A stretch of DNA of 64,000 nt, taken from NCBI GenBank assembly GCA_026169815.1, contig JAPFDT010000001.1:62001-126000 (forward strand). The letters are read 5' to 3'. Shown piece after piece: positions 25,691 through 35,793 of this stretch. A model generated the notes under the pieces. It did no database searches. It saw nothing but the letters and a program-made list of their open reading frames with translations, and was not told the origin of the DNA. Numbering within the stretch: the stretch's first letter is position 1; each line of letters opens with the position of its first letter. A program made the position numbers and the translations under genes. Source of the DNA: Pseudogracilibacillus sp. Its GTDB lineage: Bacteria; Bacillota; Bacilli; Bacillales; Amphibacillaceae.

Positions 25691-27599
25691 ACATACTCAT
25701 GACCATGCTTGTCGTTCTTGCAGTCATAACAACGATCATAATCATAGTACAGAAATTGTCTTATATTTTTCTGGGTTAGTAATATTTTTAATTGCTTTAT
25801 TTATTCCATCTGAAACATGGAAAAGTATTCTGTATTTTATTGCTTTACTCATATCTGGTTATTCAGTCATTATCGATGGTTTTACAGACACATATAAACA
25901 AACAATTAAAAAACAGAAATTCACTCCGAATGTTCATATTTTAATGACACTTGCTGCTATAGGTGCTGTCATTATTGGTGAATACATGGAAGCAACGTTA
26001 CTTATTCTTATTTTTGCCGGTGCTCACTTTTTAGAACATTATGCAGAAGATAAAAGTAATAAAGAAATCACAAATTTACTCGAATTAAATCCAACAACTG
26101 CAAGAAGAATTAAAGAAGATGGCGAAATAGAAATCGTCGATGTTGCGGATTTACGAATTGGAGATCAATTATCTGTTTTAAATGGTGATCAAATCCCGAC
26201 AGATGGTGTTGTTATATCCGGAGATTCTGCTGTAGATCAATCATCTATCACTGGAGAAAGTTTACCCGTTGAAAAAACTACAGGGGATGCATTATTTGGT
26301 AGTACGATAAATGGTACCGGCACGTTAACAATGGAAGTGACAAAAAACAGTGCAGACACTGTTATTGCAAAAATCATTGAACTCGTTAGTCAAACACAAA
26401 GCAATGTTTCGAAAACTGCTGCGTTTATTAAACGAGTAGAACCAGTGTACGTTACAATTGTTATTATCTTAACACCGATATTTTATTTGTTAGGTTTTTA
26501 TATTTTCGGATGGACTGCATATGAAAGCTTTTATCGTACGATGGTATTTCTCATTGCAACATCTCCATGCGCACTAGCAGCAACAGATATTCCTGCTTCA
26601 CTTTCAGCTATTAGTAATTTAGCAAAACGTGGCGTATTATTTAAAGGGAGTTCTTATTTATCAAATTTAGCTGAACTGGCAGTCGTTGCTTTTGATAAAA
26701 CAGGTACATTAACGACAGGTCATCCAAGCGTGACAGATACGTATTTTGCTAATGAAGTAACTGAACAAGAAAAGACACAAATTATCCAAATGATAGTATC
26801 AATGGAAGCTCAAGCTAATCACCCACTCGCACAAGCGATTTTACAGTATTACGACACTGTAGAGTTACTCGATATTGAAGCCGAAAACCTAATCGGAATT
26901 GGATTAGTAACAGAAGTAGAAGGTACAATGTATAAAATCGGTAAACCGAGTTCTTATAAAACGATCCCTGATGATATACTAAGCCAAACTGAACTATTTG
27001 AACATGAAGGAAAAACAGTTGTGTATTTTGGTATTGACGATAAAGTCGTTGCATTAATCGCTATTCAAGATGTTCCAAAAGATACATCCAAAGAAGCGAT
27101 ACAATACTTTAAAGAACAAAAAATTCATACAGTCATGATTACAGGAGATGCGAAAAGAACAGGAGAAGCAATCGGGCGTTCTTTAGGTCTTGATGAGGTA
27201 CGCGGAAACGTCATGCCAGAAGAAAAAGCAAAGATTGTTGCTGAATTAAAAGAAACTTATCCAGTCGCTGCTATGGTTGGGGATGGTGTCAATGATGCTC
27301 CTGCTCTTGTTGCCGCTGATATAGGGGTAGCCATGGGAGAAGGAACTGATATTGCAATTGATGTAGCAGACTCTGTCCTTATGAAAAATGATTTAACAAA
27401 ATTTGCTTACACATATGAAGTAGCAAAAAAACTTCGTAAAATTGTCATTCAAAATACCTTTATTGCATTAGGTGTTGTTTTATTTCTAGTCATTGTTAAT
27501 ATGACTGGACAAATGAATATGACTTTAGCTGTTATTATCCATGAAGGAAGTACGCTTGCTGTTATCTTAAATGGATTACGCATGTTAAAAGAGGTTTGA
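25683..27599 (+). CDS. P1B-type metal-exporting ATPase
   Basis: A 638-residue P-type ATPase. The start is rich in His and Cys (HTHDHACRSCSHNNDHNH) instead of a heavy-metal-associated domain. Catalytic parts are TGESLPVEK (actuator), DKTGTLTTGHP (phosphorylated Asp), HPLAQAI (nucleotide His) and MVGDGVNDAPAL. The transport motif in the sixth membrane segment is SPC at 294-296, and the last one has HEGST. SPC with HEG(G/S)T marks the P1B-4 group (CoaT, PfeT/ZosA, CtpD), which exports Co(II), Fe(II) or Zn(II), rather than CPC-type Zn/Cd/Cu pumps. With the CzrA-like sensor, Zn or Co is the likely cue. Confidence 0.92.
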   Translation: MTEHTHDHACRSCSHNNDHNHSTEIVLYFSGLVIFLIALFIPSETWKSILYFIALLISGYSVIIDGFTDTYKQTIKKQKFTPNVHILMTLAAIGAVIIGEYMEATLLILIFAGAHFLEHYAEDKSNKEITNLLELNPTTARRIKEDGEIEIVDVADLRIGDQLSVLNGDQIPTDGVVISGDSAVDQSSITGESLPVEKTTGDALFGSTINGTGTLTMEVTKNSADTVIAKIIELVSQTQSNVSKTAAFIKRVEPVYVTIVIILTPIFYLLGFYIFGWTAYESFYRTMVFLIATSPCALAATDIPASLSAISNLAKRGVLFKGSSYLSNLAELAVVAFDKTGTLTTGHPSVTDTYFANEVTEQEKTQIIQMIVSMEAQANHPLAQAILQYYDTVELLDIEAENLIGIGLVTEVEGTMYKIGKPSSYKTIPDDILSQTELFEHEGKTVVYFGIDDKVVALIAIQDVPKDTSKEAIQYFKEQKIHTVMITGDAKRTGEAIGRSLGLDEVRGNVMPEEKAKIVAELKETYPVAAMVGDGVNDAPALVAADIGVAMGEGTDIAIDVADSVLMKNDLTKFAYTYEVAKKLRKIVIQNTFIALGVVLFLVIVNMTGQMNMTLAVIIHEGSTLAVILNGLRMLKEV

Positions 27600-27629
27600 C
27601 GATATTGCTAAAGCATTATAAAGGAACTA

Positions 27630-27675
27630 AAAACAGAGCTAGCTTATGACATAATCATAAGTTAGCTCTGTTTTA
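27630..27675 (+). terminator. Terminator of the arsR-ATPase operon
   Basis: AAAACAGAGCTAGCTTATGA pairs with TCATAAGTTAGCTCTGTTTT around a 5-base loop, with one wobble pair. It may also serve the convergent EamA gene. Confidence 0.88.
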
Positions 27676-27696
27676 TTTATAACATAATAACCTTAG

Positions 27697-28761
27697 TTAC
27701 CCTTTGGATCGACTAAACATTTTATGCAAGCCGTTTTGATAAGCTACCGCTATTAGTACTACAACAACTCCTAGTACTTGAATTAATGACGGGATTTCAC
27801 CGAACATAACAACTGCGATAACTCCAACAGTAGCAATTGGGCTTAAGATTAATAAACCAGCTACAATTGTTGGATCTAAACGAACTGAACCGTATTGGAT
27901 AAACGTCCAAGCTACAGCTTGTCCGAAAATAGCTAATACAATCATCCATACCCAGTTCATACCTGTAATTGTCTCACCCATTGTAGAGAAAATATCTAGT
28001 TCTGTTAATCCTTCTATCGGTAGAACCATATCTCTTCCATCTGTTTCTTTTACTAATACACCTTCTGTGACGTTCATGCCACGTCCAGTAGCTAGTAAGA
28101 AAATAAATGGAGCAAGTAACTGTGAGATTGATGCATAAAACATCGGCTGTACAATTTGTCCAGCGTTTACTCTAGTTGCTTTACGACTCGTGTATAAGTA
28201 AATACCATAACAAATACCTGAGATCGAACCTGCAATCGTACCAAATACCGCAAGACTCATTCCTAAAACTGTTGGTTCAGTACCAGTCGCTCCCTCAGAA
28301 GGATCAAAAATACCACCTGACATCATAACACCGATTATCATAATTGGTGCAATAATGTAGAAACTCTTTGGGATTCTTTCTTTATCAAAAATAGCAGCTA
28401 ATGCTGGAAGGATAATAATTTGTAGATTAAGTAAGATAGAAGCAATACCTGAACCTACGTAATAAATCGAATAGTTCCATGCTGTAAAGTCAATACCTAG
28501 AAATAAACCTGCAAAGAGAGATAAAATAACCCCTTCTTTGTTTAAACTTCCTAGCTTTCTTAATTCTCTAATAAAAAATGGTAGTAAAACAAGTGCACCT
28601 ATTCCTACACGTAAAATAACTGAAGTTGCTGGTTCAAAGTTGGATAACTTTACCCATGGTGCTGAAAATGCAACCCCTAGAATACCGATAATGAGTACTA
28701 TATATGCTATACTCGTTGATTCTGTCTTTTGAGTCTCATGACCCAATTCATTCTTCCCCAC
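27697..28761 (-). CDS. EamA-family (DMT superfamily) transporter
   Basis: A 354-residue membrane protein with ten hydrophobic segments in two EamA repeats (first repeat PWVKLSNFEPATSVILRVG, second ending GEIPSLIQVLGVVVVL). Between the repeats is an unusually long loop (about 240-285, GVLVKETDGRDMVLP). Members export amino acids, nucleosides or metabolites; no substrate can be assigned. I place the start at GTG 28761 with TAGGAGTG six bases upstream; the frame extends to ATG 28782, which has no such site. It is monocistronic and downstream of the urease operon terminator. Confidence 0.83.
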   Translation of the reverse strand: MGKNELGHETQKTESTSIAYIVLIIGILGVAFSAPWVKLSNFEPATSVILRVGIGALVLLPFFIRELRKLGSLNKEGVILSLFAGLFLGIDFTAWNYSIYYVGSGIASILLNLQIIILPALAAIFDKERIPKSFYIIAPIMIIGVMMSGGIFDPSEGATGTEPTVLGMSLAVFGTIAGSISGICYGIYLYTSRKATRVNAGQIVQPMFYASISQLLAPFIFLLATGRGMNVTEGVLVKETDGRDMVLPIEGLTELDIFSTMGETITGMNWVWMIVLAIFGQAVAWTFIQYGSVRLDPTIVAGLLILSPIATVGVIAVVMFGEIPSLIQVLGVVVVLIAVAYQNGLHKMFSRSKG

Positions 28762-28832
28762 TATAACACTCCTAACTTTCATTCATAAATTTATCTAGCT
28801 TTGTAAAACAAATATATGATAAAATGACTTAT

Positions 28833-28906
28833 AGTGTAGATAAAGGCTTGCTATTGTAATAAGTTTTGTACATCATAAATTCAAAATATTTATCCTTATC
28901 TACACT
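28833..28906 (-). terminator. Stem-loop at the end of the urease operon
   Basis: AGTGTAGATAAAGG (28833-28846) pairs with CCTTATCTACACT (28894-28906), one bulge and a long loop. It lies about 20 bases after the ureD stop. Confidence 0.6.
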
Positions 28907-28924
28907 GTCAATTTACATTTACTT

Positions 28925-29755
28925 TTATTCATACAAGAAATTGGCAAACTCTTCCCAAACACGATCCATTTCTTGTTTTAATAATACTAAATCTGAAGCA
29001 AGCCATCTTACGTTGACTGCTTTATCATCTAATAATCCTGTACCTACTTTTACATCTGCTGTTTCTTGCAATCGGTCGTTTAACTTTTTGACATCTATTT
29101 CTGTCGCTTTAGGTGTTACAAACCATAAAGAACCAACATATAGATGATCTTCTAATAAACCTAATTGTTCTAAATCAGTCGTTTTTGGTGAGAAGCGAAG
29201 TGCATCATAGATTAAACACTCGCCATCTATCCAAACTTGGTAATTCGTTCTTACTTCATTGTATTGTAAAATTTCATCGCGCTTTGCACGACCCGGAGCT
29301 AGGATTTCTCCCCAAAGTAATGTTGCGTCTTCTGCCATGTTAATAACCGTTTTTGCTTCTAGTTTTGCTATATCATAAGGAATGATTGCTTCTGTTTTCC
29401 AGGCAAGACTTGCTTTAGATGCAATGGAGACGTCAATATTTTGCGTACTCCACATCCCGTTAAATGAAGGGTAAATTTTTGTAGCAGATTGTGGAATAAG
29501 ACAAACTTCAGCTTCTTCTCCAATATCTATTTCATATTTGTTACGATCTCCTGCTACTAATCCACCAGCTGTTTCAACCATATAAACAGTAGCTTCAGCT
29601 GGATTTTTCTGGTTAAAATGTAGCGCTCGACTTGACCTTAAAGGGGGAAGCTGGTAAGCACTGGTAACTACTGTCTTACCACTTCTTTTTTCAAACTTTA
29701 AGGCTAATTCACCATAGTGATTTGGTCGATTAGCTGGACTTTGTCGTAGTGCCAT
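28925..29755 (-). CDS. ureD: Urease accessory protein UreD (UreH)
   Basis: The 276-residue protein has the UreD hallmarks [26 protein letters not shown] and [10 protein letters not shown]. UreD is the scaffold that docks on apo-urease and, with UreF and UreG, delivers nickel and CO2 to the active site. The last gene of the operon, it overlaps ureG by 26 bases. I use ATG 29755 (AGAAGAGG seven bases upstream); the frame continues two codons to a TTG. Confidence 0.95.
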   Translation of the reverse strand: MALRQSPANRPNHYGELALKFEKRSGKTVVTSAYQLPPLRSSRALHFNQKNPAEATVYMVETAGGLVAGDRNKYEIDIGEEAEVCLIPQSATKIYPSFNGMWSTQNIDVSIASKASLAWKTEAIIPYDIAKLEAKTVINMAEDATLLWGEILAPGRAKRDEILQYNEVRTNYQVWIDGECLIYDALRFSPKTTDLEQLGLLEDHLYVGSLWFVTPKATEIDVKKLNDRLQETADVKVGTGLLDDKAVNVRWLASDLVLLKQEMDRVWEEFANFLYE

Positions 29756-30368
29756 CTGCAACCTCTTCTAAAAGTAAGTCTTTCTTAATCCAGTTTACCA
29801 CTTCATTTATTCCTTTTTTCGCTCTAATATCTGCAAAAACATACGGTCTGTTATCTCTAGAGATTTTTGTATCTTTTTTCATTTCATCGAGATCTACACC
29901 AACATGTGGCGCTAAGTCTGTTTTATTTACAACAAGAAAATCAGAACGTGTTACTCCAGGTCCGCCTTTTCTTGGAATATCTCCACCTGAGGAAACATCA
30001 ATAACATAGATAGATGCATCAGCTAACTCTGGGCTAAATGTTGCTGATAAGTTATCTCCACCACTTTCAACAATTACGATATCTAAATCGTCAAAACGTT
30101 GTTTCAATTCATCAATTGCTTCAAAGTTCATAGAAGCATCTTCACGAATCGCTGTGTGAGGACAACCACCTGTTTCTACTCCGATAATTCGTTCATCTTC
30201 AATAACGTGTTCGTTGATTAAATAGTCAGCGTCTTCTCTTGTATAAATATCATTCGTAATAACACCAATACTATATTCGTCTTTCATTTCTTCTAAAAGT
30301 GCTTTAATAAGAGTCGTTTTACCAGTTCCAACTGGTCCCCCAATTCCTATGTGTACAGGTCTATTCAT
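29730..30368 (-). CDS. ureG: Urease accessory GTPase UreG
   Basis: A 212-residue SIMIBI GTPase. P-loop [11 protein letters not shown] at 9-19, the nickel-binding CPH motif in [17 protein letters not shown], the switch segment [18 protein letters not shown] and the base-binding NKTDL are all present. GTP-bound UreG carries Ni(II) to the UreD-UreF-urease complex. AGGAGGTAATATAT precedes ATG 30368. It lies 50 bases after ureF and overlaps ureD. Confidence 0.97.
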   Translation of the reverse strand: MNRPVHIGIGGPVGTGKTTLIKALLEEMKDEYSIGVITNDIYTREDADYLINEHVIEDERIIGVETGGCPHTAIREDASMNFEAIDELKQRFDDLDIVIVESGGDNLSATFSPELADASIYVIDVSSGGDIPRKGGPGVTRSDFLVVNKTDLAPHVGVDLDEMKKDTKISRDNRPYVFADIRAKKGINEVVNWIKKDLLLEEVADGTTTKSS

Positions 30369-30418
30369 ATATATTACCTCCTGATTATTTTAGATCTATT
30401 ACGTTATCCCTGTTATAC

Positions 30419-31159
30419 TTATGAAATAAACAATCGCGAGTTTAAATGCTCATGTTTCATTGATGATATTTCTAAAGCTACAGAGTTATTATCTAAATCA
30501 TCAATTCCTTTATCTTTAACTTCTTCTGCTACTTCTTCCATTAATGGGAGCAATGAATGAACAGTTCTCACACCACTCATTTGCCCTACTGGAACAGCTC
30601 GTACAGCATTAAGTACTAACGCTGTTACTGAAGAGTAAAGGAATGTTTCAAGCGACATTTTAGCATCTACACCAATAATTGCAGTGTATAAACCATATAC
30701 TATAGCGAAATGACTTTTCACTTCTTTACGATCAAATTTCTCATACCATTCCGTTAAAAAATCATCTTCTGTTAATGGGCGTACGGTTCTAATAAACTGA
30801 CGTCCCATCATCATACTTCCTTTTCTTGTTTCTGGTGATAACTTTACTGCATGACTAATATTTTCAAGTTCAATTAAACCTTCCATATCACGTTCTTTAG
30901 CTAAACGATAAGCTTCTTTAGCGATAATAGCATCTCCAGACGCAAAGTTATGACGTAAATACATATCACAAAATACTTTTAAGTCTTCTTCATTACGAAT
31001 GTCATCTTCTTGAATATAAGTTTCCATTCCAAAAGAATGCGCAAAGTTTCCTGATGGAAATGCTGAATCATGAATTTGGATTAAATGTAAACGCGATAAA
31101 TTAGTGCTGATGTCCTTTGTATTTGAATGCTTCTTTAAATCTTCTTTCTGCTTGTTCAT
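30419..31159 (-). CDS. ureF: Urease accessory protein UreF
   Basis: The 246-residue all-helical protein shows [27 protein letters not shown], the signature UreF segment, and [18 protein letters not shown] near the end. UreF bridges UreD and UreG and acts as a fidelity factor in urease activation. I choose ATG 31159 with GTGGGGG just upstream; the frame could start at 31177. It overlaps ureE by about 59 bases, so the two are translationally coupled. Confidence 0.94.
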   Translation of the reverse strand: MNKQKEDLKKHSNTKDISTNLSRLHLIQIHDSAFPSGNFAHSFGMETYIQEDDIRNEEDLKVFCDMYLRHNFASGDAIIAKEAYRLAKERDMEGLIELENISHAVKLSPETRKGSMMMGRQFIRTVRPLTEDDFLTEWYEKFDRKEVKSHFAIVYGLYTAIIGVDAKMSLETFLYSSVTALVLNAVRAVPVGQMSGVRTVHSLLPLMEEVAEEVKDKGIDDLDNNSVALEISSMKHEHLNSRLFIS

Positions 31160-31544
31160 ATGCAACCCCCACATCATCTAACAATTCATCTAGCGTGTGG
31201 TCATAACGAACTAAAATCTCATCACCTTCAATAATACAAGGTGTATGACGATTTCCGATTTCAAATGCTGCTTTACCCATTTCTTGCATTGTCTTCGGCT
31301 TAACGACATATACTTTTTCTAATTTAGTGCGGATAGCTACTAACGTATCCCCATCTTCAAATAATACATCGCCGTAACGTAATGTACCACTAGTTTCAAG
31401 AGAGACTGCTACATCTCTTCCACCTTCAGTTGTTTTACGTAAAATTCTTTTATTCAGTTCTTCCCATTCTAATTCAAGCCAGTCTACTTCTTTATTTGAT
31501 GTATCATAATCATCGATATTTCCCGCGACCTTTGTAATAACCAT
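31101..31544 (-). CDS. ureE: Urease accessory nickel chaperone UreE
   Basis: A 147-residue protein with the UreE arrangement: an N-terminal peptide-binding domain ([23 protein letters not shown]) and a metal-binding domain with [17 protein letters not shown], whose His binds Ni at the dimer interface. The tail ends GHQH, a short version of the His-rich tail. It follows ureC after a 200-base gap holding a hairpin, and overlaps ureF. TTAAGGAGAATATA precedes ATG 31544. Confidence 0.95.
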   Translation of the reverse strand: MVITKVAGNIDDYDTSNKEVDWLELEWEELNKRILRKTTEGGRDVAVSLETSGTLRYGDVLFEDGDTLVAIRTKLEKVYVVKPKTMQEMGKAAFEIGNRHTPCIIEGDEILVRYDHTLDELLDDVGVAYEQAERRFKEAFKYKGHQH

Positions 31545-31673
31545 ATTATATTCTCCTTAAATTAGACGTAATAAGTTTTAGAGAGTAAGAACAATATAGG
31601 CTTACTCCCTTACATTAATTCCCTGTCTTACCTAGAACTAAACAAACATTATCGATAATTAGCAAAAATTAAC

Positions 31674-31714
31674 GGAAGACCCTGCTAGGCAGGTAAACGC
31701 CGTGAGGATCTTCC
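31674..31714 (-). other. Hairpin between ureC and ureE
   Basis: On the minus strand GGAAGATCCT pairs with AGGGTCTTCC (one G-U) and encloses a smaller hairpin; TTAATTTTTG follows shortly. It may be a partial terminator or processing site that sets the ratio of urease to accessory proteins. No gene lies in 31545-31746. Confidence 0.5.
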
Positions 31715-31746
31715 AATCAACTTAATGCGTTATAATAAATGTAAGC

Positions 31747-33462
31747 TTAGAATAAGAAGTATCTTTGAGCCATTGGTAATTCATCGACTGGTTCACATGT
31801 AATAACTTCTCCGTCTACTTTAACCTCATAAGTTTCTGGATCAATATCAATTTCAGGTGTTGCGTCATTCCACTTCATATCTTTCTTAGAAATGTTTCGG
31901 CAGTTTTCAACTTTAGCGATACGACGTTTTAAGCCTAGTTTCTCAGGCACACCTTTTTGGATTGCGCTTTTCGACATAAATGTAATGTTTGTAGCATGAT
32001 TCGCTCCACCCATTGCCGCAAACATACGACGTCCGTACACAGGTTGAGGTGTTGGAATAGAAGCACCTGGATCACCTAACTGTGCATAAGTAATCATTCC
32101 ACCTTTAAGTACGCGATCTGCTTTAATACCAAAGAACTTCGGATCCCAAAGAACGAGGTCAGCAAACTTACCTTCTTCTACTGAACCAACTTCGTGAGCG
32201 ATTCCTTGTGTAATTGCAGGGTTAATTGTATATTTTGCAACATAACGCTTAGCACGTACGTTATCTGAACCTTTTTCTCCTTCAATAACGTCGCGTCCAC
32301 GTTGCTTCTTCATTTTATCAGCAGTTTGCCAAGTTCTTAATACCATTTCTCCAGCACGTCCCATAGCAAGTGCGTCTGTTGACATCATACTAATAACACC
32401 TAAGTCATGTAAGATATCTTCTGCCGCAATTGTTTCAGGGCGAATTCTTGAATCAGCGAATGCTACGTCCTCTGGAATAGTATGGCGTAAGTGGTGACAA
32501 ACCATAAGCATATCTAAATGCTCATCAATTGTATTTGTTGTAAATGGTCTAGTTGGGTTCGTTGACGAAGGTAATACGTTAGATTCCCCAGTCATCGCCA
32601 TGATATCTGGAGCATGTCCACCACCAGCACCTTCAACGTGGAATGAGTGAATGACACGTCCATCGATAGCACGAAGTGTATCCTCAAGGAAACCAGCTTC
32701 GTTCAGAGTATCTGAGTGAATAGCGATTTGTACGTCTTCTTCATCAGCTAATGTTAAACTGTGATCGATTGAAGAAGGTGTCGCACCCCAGTCCTCGTGA
32801 ATTTTCAGACCTACAGCACCAGCTTCGATTTGCTCTCTTAAAGGTGCAAGGTTTGTAGCATGACCTTTACCTAAAATACCGACGTTAATTGGCATGTCTT
32901 CTGCTGCTTTAAGGATCATTTCAATGTTCCATGGTCCAGCACTAATAGTAGTAGCTTTACTACCTTCTGCCGGTCCGTTTCCACCACCAAATAATGTAGT
33001 AACACCGTTCGCTAATGCTACATCAACTTGATCTGGGTTTAGGAAGTGAACGTGTGTATCAATTCCACCAGCTGTAATAATTTTTCCTTCTCCTGAAATT
33101 ACTTCAGTAGCTGCACCAGCAATCATGTTTGGTGTTACACCGTCCATTACATCTGGGTTACCACCTTTACCAATTCCAGCGATATAACCATCTTTCACAC
33201 CGATATCTGCTTTATAAACTCCTGTATAGTCCAGGATTATCGCGTTTGTAATTAAAAGATCAAGTACATTTTCAGCACGCGTACGCATACCATCTTGCCC
33301 CATACCTTCACGCAAGACTTTTCCGCCACCAAAGTTAGCTTCTTCACCGTATGTGGTATGGTCTTTTTCGATTTCAATCCATAAGTCTGTGTCAGCAAGA
33401 CGAACCTGATCGCCTACAGTAGGACCGTAGTTAGACACATACTGCTGTCTATTGTATTTCAT
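31747..33462 (-). CDS. ureC: Urease alpha subunit
   Basis: The 571-residue catalytic subunit hydrolyses urea to ammonia and carbamate. All di-nickel ligands are visible: HVH in [12 protein letters not shown], the carbamylated lysine in [10 protein letters not shown], histidines in AIHSDTLNE and [16 protein letters not shown], and the aspartate in [11 protein letters not shown]. The flap and general acid are in LMVCHHL. Length and sequence match standard bacterial UreC. It starts three bases after ureB, with AAGGGAGTTGAA upstream of ATG 33462. The enzyme is cytoplasmic as (UreABC)3. Confidence 0.98.
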   Translation of the reverse strand: MKYNRQQYVSNYGPTVGDQVRLADTDLWIEIEKDHTTYGEEANFGGGKVLREGMGQDGMRTRAENVLDLLITNAIILDYTGVYKADIGVKDGYIAGIGKGGNPDVMDGVTPNMIAGAATEVISGEGKIITAGGIDTHVHFLNPDQVDVALANGVTTLFGGGNGPAEGSKATTISAGPWNIEMILKAAEDMPINVGILGKGHATNLAPLREQIEAGAVGLKIHEDWGATPSSIDHSLTLADEEDVQIAIHSDTLNEAGFLEDTLRAIDGRVIHSFHVEGAGGGHAPDIMAMTGESNVLPSSTNPTRPFTTNTIDEHLDMLMVCHHLRHTIPEDVAFADSRIRPETIAAEDILHDLGVISMMSTDALAMGRAGEMVLRTWQTADKMKKQRGRDVIEGEKGSDNVRAKRYVAKYTINPAITQGIAHEVGSVEEGKFADLVLWDPKFFGIKADRVLKGGMITYAQLGDPGASIPTPQPVYGRRMFAAMGGANHATNITFMSKSAIQKGVPEKLGLKRRIAKVENCRNISKKDMKWNDATPEIDIDPETYEVKVDGEVITCEPVDELPMAQRYFLF

Positions 33463-33465
33463 CTA

Positions 33466-33858
33466 TTATTCAACTCCCTTGAAATTTTTCTCTTTAGCTC
33501 TCTGTAAAATTTCATCTTTCTGCTCATCGATTGAACCGTCCGTTAAATTATGGATACCATAAACATGACGTGTTCCACCGATATCAACTAATTCAACTTC
33601 CATTTCTTGTCCTGGTTCAAATCTAGCCGCAGTACCTGAAGGAATGTTTAATCTTCTTCCAATAGCTTCTTTACGATCAAATGAAAGTTCAGGGTTTGTT
33701 TCTACAAAATGAATGTGTGACCCTACTTGTACTGGTCGGTCCCCCGTGTTTGACACACGAATCTTCACTTTATCACGGCCTGCATTCAGTTCGATATCTC
33801 CGTCCGCTAAGCGAACTTCACCTGGTACAATATAATTCTTATTTTCTTGATTACTCAT
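33466..33858 (-). CDS. ureB: Urease beta subunit
   Basis: A 130-residue protein with the UreB core [19 protein letters not shown] and the segment [26 protein letters not shown], which packs against the active-site flap of UreC. It has no catalytic residue itself. AAGGAGGCTGC precedes ATG 33858. It lies between ureA (51 bases upstream) and ureC. Confidence 0.97.
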   Translation of the reverse strand: MSNQENKNYIVPGEVRLADGDIELNAGRDKVKIRVSNTGDRPVQVGSHIHFVETNPELSFDRKEAIGRRLNIPSGTAARFEPGQEMEVELVDIGGTRHVYGIHNLTDGSIDEQKDEILQRAKEKNFKGVE

Positions 33859-33909
33859 TAATTGCAGCCTCCTTCTTCGATTGTTTCCTATATTTTAAAA
33901 CCTATCTAT

Positions 33910-34212
33910 TTAAATAATTGGATCATGTACTGTTACTAATTTAGTTCCATCTGGGAATGTAACTTCCATTTGAATATCTTCAATCATTTCAGGAACTCCG
34001 TCCATTACTTCATCTCTAGTTAATACGTGTCTTCCTTCTTCCATTAGTTGAGCTACTGTCTTTCCATCTCGAGCACCCTCCATAATAAAGCTCGAAATAA
34101 TTGCTACAGCTTCTGGATAGTTTAACTTTAGACCTCTTGCCTTTCTTTTTAAAGCTAATTCACTAGCTAGAAAAATTTGCAATTTTTCTCTTTCAACTGG
34201 ATTTAAATGCAA
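33910..34212 (-). CDS. ureA: Urease gamma subunit
   Basis: The 100-residue subunit has the family start [20 protein letters not shown], the [31 protein letters not shown] block and the end [14 protein letters not shown]. It is the first gene of the ureABCEFGD operon. AAAAGGAGGAGAAAA lies some ten bases before ATG 34212. Confidence 0.97.
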   Translation of the reverse strand: MHLNPVEREKLQIFLASELALKRKARGLKLNYPEAVAIISSFIMEGARDGKTVAQLMEEGRHVLTRDEVMDGVPEMIEDIQMEVTFPDGTKLVTVHDPII

Positions 34213-35187
34213 TATTTTCTCCTCCTTTTAAACTATAAATCTGTACAGCACACATATTATTGACACAATATGTTCAACTATACAGCCTAAACTCTAATAA
34301 CAACAACGTAATCAACCTTTTTGTCCGACTACACAATCAACTATACAATTGAACCTTTATTTTTTCAATAGCTTTGCCGATTATTGACGAATTTGTCACT
34401 TTCTTTTAATGAGAAAGTTGTACATAAAATCACCTAAATTAAAAATGTAAGCGTAATATCCACTCGTTTTTTAATGAATTATCTTGTTTTTATTTATAAG
34501 TTTTATCGTTTTAAATTACCTCCTTCTCTTGATAGGACTGCCTTTAACCATAACAAATAAAATTCTCCATATAAATTAATGGCAAATTTATCAACAATAT
34601 GTCGAAATGATGAATTTTATTGCTTTATGAACAGCGCATCTTCCTAATAAATAATCATTGCCATTTTTTATTGCTTTTATGTATGATTTGAAGACAGTGT
34701 GTGTGTTGAAGTAAATTGAATTTGACAACTTTCCTTCTAGACAGTTTATCATTTTTCATGTTTACTACTAAATTCAGTTAGCGTAAATGATGTATTCTAC
34801 CTTTAAACAGTAGACATAATATAATGTACCCCTTATTAAAGAGGTTAAACATTTATTTAACCTTTTCAAACAAATATGTTGTTACTTCAGTTAATGTTCG
34901 TCAATATATAGTCGAAAAACTTTCGCCAATAAAAAACAGATGAATTTCTATATAGAATAATATAAATTACTTCTACATAAGGAAATCATGTGTTAAGAGA
35001 CCATAATATTAAATTTACTATCAATATACAAGCTAAGCGCATTACTTCTCTATTTATTCGCTTTTATTATAGTACTCATTAAAAAAGGTTAGAACAAAAC
35101 TGTTTATATAAGCATATGGATTGCTAAAACTATTTTCTAGATCCACATCATTATATAAACTAGTTCTTTCTAACCTTACATATCCTC
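34213..35187. other. Urease upstream region, about 970 bases without genes
   Basis: AT-rich DNA between ureA and nikE. It must contain the urease promoter on the minus strand. AGGTTAAA-CATTTA-TTTAACCT (34842-34863) is a clean 8-bp inverted repeat that could be an operator, and CAACTATACA occurs twice (near 34273 and 34331). I found no GTGTTAC-N14-GTAACAC NikR site here and no gene longer than about 22 codons. The nik terminator occupies 35081-35177. Confidence 0.5.
35081..35177 (-). terminator. Long terminator hairpin of the nik operon
   Basis: On the minus strand AAGGTTAGAA-AGAACTAGTTTATATA pairs with TATATAAACAGTTTTGTTCTAACCTT over a structured loop and is followed by T6. It begins 11 bases after the nikE stop. 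The arms are longer than in most terminators here. Confidence 0.75.
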
Positions 35188-35793
35188 TTATTCATTTTCA
35201 CCAAGATGGATAACTCTATGACATAATCTTTCAACAAGATTCGGATCATGACTTACCATAAGAATACCCATATTTCTTTCCTTTGCTATTTTTAAAACAG
35301 CATGCCAAATTTGTGATTGAGTTATAGCATCAAGCATTGTCGTCATTTCATCCGCAATTAAAAATGTCGTCTTCGGTCCAAGTGATCGTAATACACAAAA
35401 GCGTTGTAACTCTCCTCCCGATAATTCATTCGGCCACCTAGTGAGCCATTCATTTTCAATTCCTAATAAGTCCAATAGTTCTTGTTCAACTTCCCAACCT
35501 TCTTTAAGTACTTTTTCCATTTTCCAGCGAGGATTCACTGCTTTTTCAGGGTGTTGAAAGACTAACTGAACTGGATGATACTGCCTTTTAGGAATCGGGG
35601 AATCGTTAATTGTCACTTTTCCTTCTGAAGGTTGTTGCAAGCCTGACAAAATTCGACAGAGCGTTGTTTTACCTTGTCCACTTGCTCCAGTAAGACCAAC
35701 AACTTCCCCTGCCTCTAATGTTAAACTTAAATTCCGAAACAACCATGGTCCTTTATCATAACGAAAACTGATATTTTTTGCTTCAAGTCGCAT
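35188..35793 (-). CDS. nikE: Nickel ABC transporter ATPase NikE
   Basis: A 201-residue ABC ATPase, short for the oligopeptide/nickel class and lacking the C-terminal peptide-family extension. Walker A is GASGQGKTTL at about 36-45, the signature LSGGELQR, Walker B FLIADE and the H-loop MVSHDP are intact. It pairs with NikD to drive import. Its start overlaps the nikD end by 11 bases. Substrate is assigned from NikR and urease context. Confidence 0.88.
   Translation of the reverse strand: MRLEAKNISFRYDKGPWLFRNLSLTLEAGEVVGLTGASGQGKTTLCRILSGLQQPSEGKVTINDSPIPKRQYHPVQLVFQHPEKAVNPRWKMEKVLKEGWEVEQELLDLLGIENEWLTRWPNELSGGELQRFCVLRSLGPKTTFLIADEMTTMLDAITQSQIWHAVLKIAKERNMGILMVSHDPNLVERLCHRVIHLGENE

Noticed and set aside
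34680..34740. NikR-like site GTGTGTGTTGAAGTAAATT before urease
   Set aside because: The right arm GTAACAC is missing and the spacing does not fit.
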